This document shows positions 7,696 through 14,429 of a DNA stretch of 34,411 nucleotides, in pieces (position 1 is the first letter of the stretch; the number at the start of each line of letters is the position of its first letter). This DNA is from an uncultured Clostridia bacterium (GTDB lineage Bacteria > Bacillota > Clostridia > Oscillospirales > CAG-272). A program made the position numbers and the translations under genes. Below the pieces are notes generated by a model that did not search any database, was not told the DNA's origin, and saw nothing but the letters and a program-made list of their open reading frames with translations. The stretch lies in the NCBI GenBank assembly GCA_904501985.1, contig CAJGCT010000015.1:1-34411 (forward strand), given 5' to 3'.

Positions 7696-8072
7696 GCTAA
7701 CTCCGTCTTTATCTGTGAAATAATGTTACAGTCATTGGTAAGCACCGTATCAATACCCATTTCAAGGTACTCGCGTGCTTCCGTCACATCATCCGCAAAG
7801 AATATGTTGCAGATTATACCGTTCGCGTGTGCTCTCTCTATCATTTCCCGGTTTACAAAAGGTTTAAAGAACTGCACCTTTTCAGCCCCAAGGCTTATGG
7901 CACGCTCATCAATATCCCAAGGCTGCGTTGAATCGTGTCCCACGCATACGGGAATGTGTGGAGCGTATTTTTTGCAGTATGTCTATATACTTCCTGTGAT
8001 AAAAGCGTGTTTCTTCAAGGGTTGCAGTGGCACATGGAACACAGTGTCATCCTTTGTCACAGCATTTACCAT
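7692..8072 (-). pseudogene. Broken glycerophosphodiester phosphodiesterase gene
   Basis: The downstream 83 codons read GHDSTQPWDIDERAISLGAE and end with AREYLEMGIDTVLTND, the C-terminal part of a GDPD-type TIM barrel. Upstream, the match continues as YAPHIPVCV in the same frame. It then jumps to another frame, EETRFYHRKYIDILQK, across a run of six A near 7968-7973 where five would keep the frame. A second shift near 8020 rejoins a frame reading DDTVFHVPL that begins at an ATG at 8072. The N-terminal half of the usual 240-residue enzyme is absent, because a promoter lies immediately upstream. The gene is truncated and doubly frameshifted, yet it still leads a transcript into the PlsC-like gene. 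Confidence 0.7.
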
Positions 8073-8076
8073 AGAT

Positions 8077-8105
8077 ATTATAACAAAAACCAAGTAAAAA
8101 GTCAA
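8077..8105 (-). promoter_or_regulatory. Sigma-A promoter in front of the GDPD relic operon
   Basis: TTGACT (8105-8100), 17 bases, then TATAAT (8082-8077), with an extended TG before the -10. It should drive the GDPD relic, the PlsC-like gene and the GltS-like gene. Confidence 0.75.
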
Positions 8106-8142
8106 CCCATGAAACGGGCAAATTATAACTCACCGAAAACTA

Positions 8143-8171
8143 TTGATATTTCCGTCATTTTGTGGTATACT
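8143..8171 (+). promoter_or_regulatory. Sigma-A promoter of the cyclophilin gene
   Basis: TTGATA (8143-8148), 17 bases, TATACT (8166-8171), divergent from the promoter at 8077-8105. Confidence 0.75.
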
Positions 8172-8201
8172 GTAGCATAGTAAACAAAAAGGAGACTATC
8201 A

Positions 8202-8780
8202 ATGAAAAAAATACTTTCCCTCTCGCTTATTTTAGCCGCGCTCACGATTCTTATCACATCCTGCGGTAACACTACCAAGATGACCGGCACTCATACTGCC
8301 GATATCGTTATAAAAGACTTCGGCACTATCACCGTAGAGCTTGACGGCGACAGCGCGCCCATAACAGTCGGAAACTTTGTCACCCTTGCAAAAGAGGGTT
8401 TTTATGACGGTCTTACCTTTCACCGCATTATCGAAGGCTTCATGATGCAGGGCGGCGACCCGGACGCCGACGGATTCGGCGGCTCAGGCAAGAACATTAA
8501 GGGCGAGTTCAAGCTTAACGGCGTTGACAATCCCCTCTCTCACACTCGCGGTGCGATATCCATGGCTCGCGCCAACGATTTTGACAGCGCAAGCTCACAG
8601 TTCTTTATCGTTCACGAGGATGCCGTGGGTCTTGACGGGCAGTATGCGGTTTTCGGATACGTTACCGAGGGAATCGAGATCGTTGACGCTGTATGCGAAG
8701 CGGCAAAACCGATTGATGACAACGGCACGATTCCGCTGTCGGCTCAGCCTGTAATTGAAAGCATAACCATTCGGGAATAA
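8202..8780 (+). CDS. Cyclophilin-type peptidyl-prolyl isomerase, lipoprotein
   Basis: The 192-residue protein starts with a lipoprotein signal: MKK, a hydrophobic stretch, and the lipobox LITSC with the lipidated Cys at residue 21. It should therefore be anchored on the outer face of the membrane. The rest is a compact cyclophilin: APITVGNFVTLA, then FHRIIEGFMMQGGDP (the catalytic F-H-R and Q-G-G-D motif), then SASSQFFIV and the VFGYVTEG motif. It isomerises X-Pro bonds, probably to help secreted proteins fold. An AAGGAG ribosome site precedes the ATG. The gene is monocistronic, and a hairpin at 8770-8788 has its own stop codon in the loop. Confidence 0.93.
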   Translation: MKKILSLSLILAALTILITSCGNTTKMTGTHTADIVIKDFGTITVELDGDSAPITVGNFVTLAKEGFYDGLTFHRIIEGFMMQGGDPDADGFGGSGKNIKGEFKLNGVDNPLSHTRGAISMARANDFDSASSQFFIVHEDAVGLDGQYAVFGYVTEGIEIVDAVCEAAKPIDDNGTIPLSAQPVIESITIRE

Positions 8781-8816
8781 TTCCCGAAATACATAGTGTG
8801 AAATCCCTTATCGCAC

Positions 8817-8845
8817 TTGACATCATAGCGGACACATGGTATAAT
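8817..8845 (+). promoter_or_regulatory. Consensus sigma-A promoter of trpS
   Basis: Perfect TTGACA (8817-8822), 17 bases, perfect TATAAT (8840-8845). The leader of about 30 bases leaves no room for a T-box or other attenuator, so strong constitutive expression is expected. Confidence 0.85.
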
Positions 8846-8882
8846 ATACTACATAATATTCACATTTTCAAGGAGACACATC

Positions 8883-9968
8883 ATGTCAAAAATCATACTT
8901 ACAGGCGACCGTCCCACGGGAAAGCTTCACATAGGTCACTATGTCGGCTCACTTCGCCGCCGCGTGGAGCTTCAGAACAGCGGTCTTTACGATAAAACGT
9001 ATATAATGATTGCCGATGCCCAGGCACTTACCGACAACGCCGACAATCCGGAAAAGATACGTCAGAACATCATCGAGGTTGCTCTTGACTATCTTTCCTG
9101 CGGTCTTGATCCCACAAAGTCTACCCTTTTCATTCAGTCACAGATTCCGGAGCTTTGCGAGCTTTCGTTCTACTATATGAATCTCGTAACAGTATCCCGT
9201 CTTCAAAGAAACCCCACCGTTAAGGCGGAAATTCAGATGCGCAACTTTGAGACCAGCATCCCCGTGGGCTTCTTTACCTACCCCATAAGCCAGGCGGCAG
9301 ACATCACCGCTTTCAAGGCAACCACCGTGCCTGTTGGTGAGGATCAGCTTCCCATGATTGAGCAGACCCGTGAGATCGTGCGCAAATTCAACGATGTGTA
9401 CGGCGAAGTTCTCGCCCAGCCCGATCCGCTTCTTCCCACCGAGGCGGCGGCACGCCGACTCCCCGGCACAGACGGCAGTGCAAAGATGTCAAAATCTCTC
9501 GGAAACTGCATTTACATTTCCGAGGATCCTGCCGAGCTCAAAACCAAGGTAATGAGTATGTTTACCGATCCCGATCACATAAAGATCACCGATCCCGGCA
9601 AGATCGAGGGCAACACCGTATTCACGTATCTTGATGCTTTCGCAAAGAACGAGCATTTTGAAGAATTTCTCCCGGATTACGCTAATCTTGACGAGCTGAA
9701 GGCTCACTATCAGAGAGGCGGTCTCGGCGACGTTAAAGTGAAGAAATTCCTGCTGGCGGTGCTTGAATCCACACTTGAGCCTATCCGTGCACGCCGTGCG
9801 GAATATCAGAAGGATATTGCAGGGGTTTACGAGATCCTCAAGAAAGGCAGTGAGGTGGCACGCGAAACCGCCGCAAAGACTCTTGACGAAGTAAAAGCGG
9901 CAATGAAGATCAACTACTTTGACGACGAGGCACTTATTGCTTCTCAGGCTGAGAAGTATAAGATGTAA
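8883..9968 (+). CDS. trpS: Tryptophanyl-tRNA synthetase
   Basis: This class I aminoacyl-tRNA synthetase has the HIGH motif in GKLHIGHYVGSL (residues 13-24), the tryptophan-pocket segments IADAQALTDN and PVGEDQLPMIEQTREI, and KMSKSLGN. Its 361 residues are close to the family norm of about 330-350. It charges tRNA-Trp in the cytoplasm. The ribosome site AAGGAG lies 8 bases before the ATG. The gene stands alone between its own promoter and a long gene-free stretch. Confidence 0.96.
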   Translation: MSKIILTGDRPTGKLHIGHYVGSLRRRVELQNSGLYDKTYIMIADAQALTDNADNPEKIRQNIIEVALDYLSCGLDPTKSTLFIQSQIPELCELSFYYMNLVTVSRLQRNPTVKAEIQMRNFETSIPVGFFTYPISQAADITAFKATTVPVGEDQLPMIEQTREIVRKFNDVYGEVLAQPDPLLPTEAAARRLPGTDGSAKMSKSLGNCIYISEDPAELKTKVMSMFTDPDHIKITDPGKIEGNTVFTYLDAFAKNEHFEEFLPDYANLDELKAHYQRGGLGDVKVKKFLLAVLESTLEPIRARRAEYQKDIAGVYEILKKGSEVARETAAKTLDEVKAAMKINYFDDEALIASQAEKYKM

Positions 9969-10008
9969 CGTGTATTCATCGTGTATAAGGGGTACGGTCG
10001 CTTTTTTG

Positions 10009-10205
10009 AAAAAAAGCTCCGCAAAAAACTTTATACAAATAATTTTTAAGACAAAATCAATGTGTGCGCGTACTCGTTTGAGCGCCACACTCGCGCCGCC
10101 TGCATGGCCCCGCACCATTACGGCGGCTTGGATAGCTGTAATCGTTTAATGTGTCAAAGAATGATTGCGGCACATCCGTAGGGGGAGGCGTCCTCGACGC
10201 CCCGT
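10009..10205 (-). repeat. Dispersed intergenic element, copy A
   Basis: About 200 bases reappear, inverted, at 28139-28343. The best-conserved blocks are 10092-10128 (37 bases, one mismatch, a GCCGCC/GGCGGC hairpin), 10172-10205 (two mismatches, GTAGGGGG plus a GGCGTC/GACGCC hairpin) and an A-rich end at 10009-10035 containing GCAAAAAACTTTATA. There is no open reading frame of note, so it looks like a non-coding miniature repeat. Together with a second hairpin at 10223-10255 it fills most of the gene-free stretch 9969-10328. Confidence 0.75.
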
Positions 10206-10222
10206 CCAATGTTACAACTCGC

Positions 10223-10255
10223 GCCTGTTTCATGGTCTCACACCATTAGACAGGC
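10223..10255. repeat. Diverged copy of the hairpin module of the dispersed element
   Basis: GCCTGT-TTC-ATGG-loop-CCAT-TAG-ACAGGC has the same plan and spacing as the hairpin at 10095-10127, GCCGCC-TGC-ATGG-loop-CCAT-TAC-GGCGGC. Three outer base pairs are changed on both sides so that pairing is kept. Confidence 0.65.
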
Positions 10256-10276
10256 TTATATGCCAGAACAAAAAAT

Positions 10277-10316
10277 TCACTCGCTGTATGAAAGATTACA
10301 GCGAGTGATTTTATTT
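10277..10316. terminator. Bidirectional terminator 3' of the Nudix gene
   Basis: TCACTCGCTGTA (10277-10288) pairs perfectly with TACAGCGAGTGA (10297-10308). A-rich sequence lies on the left and TTTTATTTT on the right, so it can stop transcripts from both directions. Confidence 0.85.
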
Positions 10317-10328
10317 TCTGTTATACAG

Positions 10329-11138
10329 TCACGAAACGGTGCTGACTGACGCTTTTTGCGATGCTTCCCTTTCGCGGAGCAGTTCTTCTGCCGCGTCAAG
10401 GATAGTGCGGTCATTTTCATAGGTAATGATACGTCTTGCCTGCTCGTACGAGCAAAGGCGGTAGGAGCTTACCTCAGCTTCCTGTATTTTTACCCCGTCC
10501 CCGTCAAAACGTCCGAGGAAATACACCGACTCCTTGGTAGTACGCGAGCTAAGCGAATATACAACCGATTTTCTGAAACCTTCGATAAGCGTGATGTCAA
10601 CGCCGGTTTCTTCTCTGACCTCACGAATAGCGGTCTCCTCCTCGGTCTCGTACTTCTCTATATGACCCTTGGGCAGTCCGCAGTGACCGAGATTCATACG
10701 AATTATGAGATATCTGCGCTCATTTCCGCTTTCTGTGTAAACGACAGCACCGCATGATTTCTCACGCAGGCAGTATATTTTAAATGTATTGTCGCTTTCC
10801 CAATAGTCCACAGCTTCCGCTATCTGATATTGCATCCAAAGCTGTTCGTCCCTGTCGGCTTCCGAAAGAACCATAGAAAACGCACCGCTTCGGTCATCCA
10901 TCAGTATACCCACAGCCGTTCCGTCAACAAAAGTGCCGATATCCCCAGATGCACATATAATATATGCGGTATGTACGCTGTAACCGTCATTCCCGTTTAT
11001 GACAACCGTACCGCGTGCAGTATTTTTGTATCTTGCATAAACACGCACAGTATAGGTCTTTCCAAGCATGGATTCGGCAAATCCTCGCTCGGACTGCTCA
11101 ATATGTCTGCGATTTTCAAGCGTATATCTTTCAGCCAC
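10329..11138 (-). CDS. Nudix hydrolase with an extra N-terminal domain
   Basis: The C-terminal half (from about residue 125) is a Nudix domain with a complete Nudix box: G158-x5-E164-x7-R172-E173-V-x-E176-E177-x-G-V. The LPKGHIEKYE context is like diadenosine tetraphosphatase (Ap4A) and related hydrolases, so cleavage of a nucleoside diphosphate-linked substrate is likely but its identity is open. The first 120 residues are a separate region (GKTYTVRVYARY, then AYIICASGDIGTFVDG and AVGILMDD). They weakly recall an inorganic-pyrophosphatase-like fold without its acidic metal ligands, which is only an impression. The start is GTG, with AAAGGAG 8 bases upstream. The gene is monocistronic with its own promoter. 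Confidence 0.85.
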   Translation of the reverse strand: MAERYTLENRRHIEQSERGFAESMLGKTYTVRVYARYKNTARGTVVINGNDGYSVHTAYIICASGDIGTFVDGTAVGILMDDRSGAFSMVLSEADRDEQLWMQYQIAEAVDYWESDNTFKIYCLREKSCGAVVYTESGNERRYLIIRMNLGHCGLPKGHIEKYETEEETAIREVREETGVDITLIEGFRKSVVYSLSSRTTKESVYFLGRFDGDGVKIQEAEVSSYRLCSYEQARRIITYENDRTILDAAEELLREREASQKASVSTVS

Positions 11139-11200
11139 CCGGTCATCTCCTTTCGTGAAATACTTTTCATGAAATGCTTATTTTAGAATCAATTATATTT

Positions 11201-11229
11201 ATTATAACATACCTTTAAAGATTTTTCAA
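11201..11229 (-). promoter_or_regulatory. Sigma-A promoter of the Nudix gene
   Basis: TTGAAA (11229-11224), 17 bases, TATAAT (11206-11201) on the minus strand. The stretch from here to 11350 holds nothing else that I can identify. Confidence 0.75.
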
Positions 11230-11350
11230 GATAATTTAATAAAACTTCACAAATTTTCGCTGTTTTTTTGCAAGCAATAAGCATTTTAGAGCATCGGTAC
11301 AGCACTGATAACTGATAAAAGGAGAATAAACAACCGTAGCTTTCATATTT

Positions 11351-12760
11351 TTATTTTCCACGGAGTTCAACTGATACATCGCCGTTTTTTTCGATAACAA
11401 GGTGCATTGGACGGATATACTGATTGTAAAACTGCGTACACTCCGCCTCGGTCATGTGCACACGGGTGTTTTTGTATACCTCATCAAGCATTTCTTCAAC
11501 GTTAAGGTTTATATGCTCAGAAAGATAACGTTTTGTCTCGCAGACAAGGGCGGCAATTTTTATTTCGTTTGAGTTGCCTGTGCAAAAATCATCTATATAG
11601 CAGTAGAATATATCCCGTCCGCCAAGCGCGGCTTTAATATCCGCTCCACACTTCTCATATTCAGCCATAACGAGAAATTTTGCACCAGGAAGAGAATCTA
11701 TAAGTGCCCAATAGTCCGAATCGCTGGAAGCAATAATAAAGGAATCCACAGCGTTTGTAAAAAACTCCTTTGATACCCCGACAGACAGCTTTATGTCAAC
11801 AAGCGACTTTGTCATTTTCACCCGTTCAGTCATAATGTGCTCTACAGCAACTCCGCCGCAGTAGCTTTCAAACAAACGCCACGCCGTAGAAGCATGGATG
11901 TCGTTGTAGAGAAATATTTTGCTGATTTTTGACACGGTATCAGCATCCAGGTTGTTAAGAGTTGCAATAAGCTTATATGGGTCAGAATTTTCGCAGTCCA
12001 CCACGATTATGGTTTTGGTAGACTGCTCTATGAACTCATAAATGCTGTTCTTCACACTGCTTATGGCGTCGGTAACCTTGCTGAGATCATCAAATCGCTC
12101 ACCGTGGAGCTTATACAGCAAGGTGCAGAATTTTTTATCATTATAGAGGATATTTCCGCAGTCGTCCGGCACCCAATTGATGTACATTTGGTAAGGATAT
12201 TTATACCTGTTGGCGTAATACACCGCGGCGGCGTTTTTTGTTCCCTCTACACTTAGTCCGTCCGGCATTATAAAAAGATCCCGTATATACGAAAAATTAA
12301 GCCAGATGGGAAACAGATCGCGGCAATTGTTTATTCTGTCCGATATGACGCGGTTTATTTCGAGTATATAGTCAACCGGCTGGCGACTGTTCTTTTTGAC
12401 TATATTTATGCCTGCCTCCGAAAGGTAAGCTATGGCATCGGCAGGGACAAATTCCGGCATTGTCAGTATGGTTCGGAACTCCCTTTGCATAAGCTGATTT
12501 ATGTGACCGAAATTGCGTTCTATTGCCGTGCGCAGTCGGCACAGCTCACGTATTATCCTCGCTCCCGAATGCTTTTCAAGGGCATCGTAATATTCAATCT
12601 GCGGCGGCTCATATTCGTTTTCAAACTGCTTTTTGTGTACTCCTATGAGATAAGCGACCTTGGACACTATTATCCGTGTGCTGTGGTAATATCCCGCACT
12701 GTCGGCACCATCTCCTGATTTATTGGCATCCGCTGAATTTTTGGAGTTATATGCTTCCAT
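11351..12760 (-). CDS. NYN/PIN-like nuclease-domain protein with unrecognised N-terminal half
   Basis: The 469-residue protein has two parts. Residues about 248-395 look like a NYN (PIN-fold) ribonuclease domain. TIIVVDCENSDPYK supplies the first acidic residue (Asp255) and the characteristic D-x-E-N, MTKSLVDIKL supplies Asp322, and IIASSDSDYWALI supplies Asp347 and Asp349, followed by a KFLVMAEYEK strand. The four acids fit the metal-binding pocket of this fold. The N-terminal 245 residues and the last 75 match nothing I know. The first 25 residues are polar and probably disordered. There is no signal peptide or membrane segment, so it is cytoplasmic. An AAGGAAAG ribosome site precedes the ATG. 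An RNA-cleaving role is inferred from the fold only. Confidence 0.7.
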   Translation of the reverse strand: MEAYNSKNSADANKSGDGADSAGYYHSTRIIVSKVAYLIGVHKKQFENEYEPPQIEYYDALEKHSGARIIRELCRLRTAIERNFGHINQLMQREFRTILTMPEFVPADAIAYLSEAGINIVKKNSRQPVDYILEINRVISDRINNCRDLFPIWLNFSYIRDLFIMPDGLSVEGTKNAAAVYYANRYKYPYQMYINWVPDDCGNILYNDKKFCTLLYKLHGERFDDLSKVTDAISSVKNSIYEFIEQSTKTIIVVDCENSDPYKLIATLNNLDADTVSKISKIFLYNDIHASTAWRLFESYCGGVAVEHIMTERVKMTKSLVDIKLSVGVSKEFFTNAVDSFIIASSDSDYWALIDSLPGAKFLVMAEYEKCGADIKAALGGRDIFYCYIDDFCTGNSNEIKIAALVCETKRYLSEHINLNVEEMLDEVYKNTRVHMTEAECTQFYNQYIRPMHLVIEKNGDVSVELRGK

Positions 12761-12801
12761 GAAAAAGCTTTCCTTTCATAAAAATTTATGTACTCCTTAT
12801 T

Positions 12802-12810
12802 ATTATAGCA
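12802..12810 (-). promoter_or_regulatory. Extended -10 promoter of the NYN-domain gene
   Basis: TGCTATAAT on the minus strand lies about 40 bases before the ATG. No good -35 box is seen at the usual distance, so this would be an extended -10 type. Confidence 0.45.
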
Positions 12811-12877
12811 AAGATACCGCAGTTCGTACCGCGTATATTGTCGCAGAGGTAAAAACGACAAGACGATTTACGACATT

Positions 12878-13585
12878 TTACATCGAATAACGCCCTAAAC
12901 TATCACCTATTTTCTTCAAAGCCGCACCCTCGATACGGCTGACATACGAGCGTGAAATGCCAAGCTTTTTTGCCACCTCACGCTGTGTAACGGCATTTCT
13001 TCCGCCGATACCGTATCGCATGGATATGACCTGCCGTTCCCTTGGCGAAAGCTCACTGTTTATAATTGAGACGGCGCGAGCAGAACGTATCTTTACATCA
13101 AGATCGTCCGCTATGGTATCCTCGGTTGCAATAATATCTCCCCAGGTCAGCGGATTTCCGTCTTTATCTGTATCTATAGTCTCATTCATGGACACTTCAA
13201 CGGCAAGCTTTTTCTGTGAGCGAAAGTACATAAGTATCTCATTCTGCAGGCATTTGCCGGCATAGGTAGCGAATCTCGCACCGTTTTTCGGGTCGAATGA
13301 ATCCACCGCTTTTATAAGACCTATAGTACCTATCGAAATGAGGTCATCCTGATTTTTGCCTGAAGCGTAATACTTTTTTACAATATGTGCCACAAGCCGA
13401 AGATTGTGTTCGATAAGCTTTGAGCGCGCATCCATATCACCGTCCTCGCGCATTAGTCTGAAGCATTCCCTCTCCTTCTCCGCCGACAGCGGCGGCGGAA
13501 AAGCCCCCTCATATGACACGCCTTCCTTTACTCGAAGAAACAGAAACAAAAAGTGCGAAAGCATACCCTCAAGTAATCCGAACAT
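12878..13585 (-). CDS. sigK: Sporulation sigma factor SigK
   Basis: This is a sigma-70 family factor of 235 residues. Region 2 contains KLIEHNLRLVAHIVKKYY and then DLISIGTIGLIKAVDSFDP. Region 4 ends with TQREVAKKLGISRSYVSRIE, the wording typical of SigK and SigE. The first 20 or so residues (MFGLLEGMLSHFLFLFLRVK) are hydrophobic like the pro-sequence of pro-SigK, which is cleaved at the forespore membrane by SpoIVFB. The ATG at 13585 has a GGGAGG site 6 bases upstream and matches the SigK N-terminus, so the longer open frame to 13639 is not used. SigK directs late mother-cell transcription. The gene is uninterrupted, so no skin-type element is present. SigE is the closest alternative. Confidence 0.85.
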   Translation of the reverse strand: MFGLLEGMLSHFLFLFLRVKEGVSYEGAFPPPLSAEKERECFRLMREDGDMDARSKLIEHNLRLVAHIVKKYYASGKNQDDLISIGTIGLIKAVDSFDPKNGARFATYAGKCLQNEILMYFRSQKKLAVEVSMNETIDTDKDGNPLTWGDIIATEDTIADDLDVKIRSARAVSIINSELSPRERQVISMRYGIGGRNAVTQREVAKKLGISRSYVSRIEGAALKKIGDSLGRYSM

Positions 13586-13607
13586 AATGTTCCTCCCACA
13601 AAATAAT

Positions 13608-13634
13608 AGGACGCCGATATGATACCGACGTCCT
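13608..13634 (-). terminator. Weak hairpin between the SLOG gene and sigK
   Basis: AGGACG (13608-13613) can pair with CGTCCT (13629-13634) around a 15-base loop, with ATTATTTT after it on the minus strand. It could be a weak terminator for the upstream gene or just leader structure of sigK. Confidence 0.35.
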
Positions 13635-13637
13635 TTC

Positions 13638-13664
13638 ATATTATGCGAATTTACAACAAATTAT
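13638..13664 (-). promoter_or_regulatory. Candidate SigE-type promoter of sigK
   Basis: On the minus strand CATAATAT (13645-13638) fits the SigE -10 pattern CATA-N3-T. ATAATT (13664-13659), 13 bases upstream, resembles the -35 element. sigK is normally SigE-dependent. The match is short and overlaps the stop codon of the preceding gene, so this is tentative. Confidence 0.35.
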
Positions 13665-13667
13665 GCC

Positions 13668-14141
13668 CTACGCTATGATTACTTCAATCCCCATATCCTC
13701 CGCGCGCTTGGTCAGCTCATGTAGTCTCTTATGCGTAGTATCGCCAAGCACAATAACACGGTCTGCGTGACTCAGTATGTATTCGGTGCCGTAAAGCTCA
13801 CCCACAGGTTCAATAATCTCGTCAGCCCGCTCAAGCATTCCGAAATACCGTTCCCTGCGTTCCGGATGCCATCTGTCCGCCTGATCCTCGGAGTTTGGAG
13901 CCGCAGTAAAGGTTATCTCTCCACCAAGCTGCTTTATGGCATCGCACGCCTCTGCCCCCCACATGGGAGCGCCCTGCTCAACAGTTGATACAAAGTCCAC
14001 GTATCCTTTCATAACCGATTCCTGCAAAGCTGCCACAAGGCGGTATTTCATAATTGCACAAAGATAATAATCCTCATCGTATCCGAATTCAAGCTCGTCC
14101 GGTCCTTCACCGAAAATAGCACACATTTTTGCGTTTCCCAT
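13668..14141 (-). CDS. YpsA-like SLOG superfamily protein (DUF1273 type)
   Basis: The 157-residue protein follows the YpsA/DUF1273 pattern. A FGYDED element sits near the start. Then comes GYVDFVSTVEQGAPMWGAEA, where a strand is followed by the loop in which these proteins bind a nucleotide-derived ligand. An acidic segment containing EDQADRWHPERRERYFGMLE and a late HADRVIVLGD strand complete the fold. SLOG proteins are thought to sense or process nucleotide-like ligands. Family members include YpsA of Bacillus, linked to cell division, and DprA. The usual GHRP near the N-terminus is replaced by GEGP. The ribosome site GGAAAGGAAG precedes the ATG. It lies upstream of sigK on the same strand. 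Confidence 0.7.
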   Translation of the reverse strand: MGNAKMCAIFGEGPDELEFGYDEDYYLCAIMKYRLVAALQESVMKGYVDFVSTVEQGAPMWGAEACDAIKQLGGEITFTAAPNSEDQADRWHPERRERYFGMLERADEIIEPVGELYGTEYILSHADRVIVLGDTTHKRLHELTKRAEDMGIEVIIA

Positions 14142-14286
14142 TTTACTTCCTTTCCTCCGAGTAATCTCGAAAATAAATGTTTTTTCGGCTTTTTCCTGCC
14201 ACTGACATTATTTTACCACATTTCTCGCGAGAATTTTGTCGAAATATGGTGAGGAAATAAAAATATTTAATTGATTTTCTCCGCAG

Positions 14287-14306
14287 AGGCGATTCAGGAA
14301 TCGCCT
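14287..14306. repeat. Small palindrome related to the GTAGGGG element
   Basis: AGGCGATTC-AG-GAATCGCCT is a perfect 9-bp stem followed by ACG. It is the same GCGATTC/GAATCGC stem as in the element at 14719-14768. The rest of the gene-free stretch 14142-14382 shows only a 12-base palindrome, TTCTCGCGAGAA, at 14222-14233. Confidence 0.5.
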
Positions 14307-14382
14307 ACGTGTTGCTTGTGAATAGTCCTCTGCTTTTATTGAATGAAGATCGCAGCTCTAATGTTTACAGTATATATAATTT

Positions 14383-14419
14383 CAATAAAATAACGCAAGA
14401 GATTTTTTCTCTTGCGTTA
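14383..14419 (-). terminator. Terminator of the antitoxin-like gene
   Basis: TAACGCAAGAGA (14391-14402) pairs perfectly with TCTCTTGCGTTA (14408-14419) and is followed on the minus strand by TTTTATT. Confidence 0.8.
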
Positions 14420-14429
14420 CTTCTGAAAT

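Noticed and set aside
8781..8882. T-box or attenuator before trpS
   Set aside because: The space between the -10 box and the ATG is under 40 bases and lacks the T-box sequence; a plain promoter explains it.
14222..14233. 12-base palindrome TTCTCGCGAGAA upstream of the SLOG gene as an operator
   Set aside because: No regulator is known to me for this exact site, and no second copy is seen in the window; it is too short to call.
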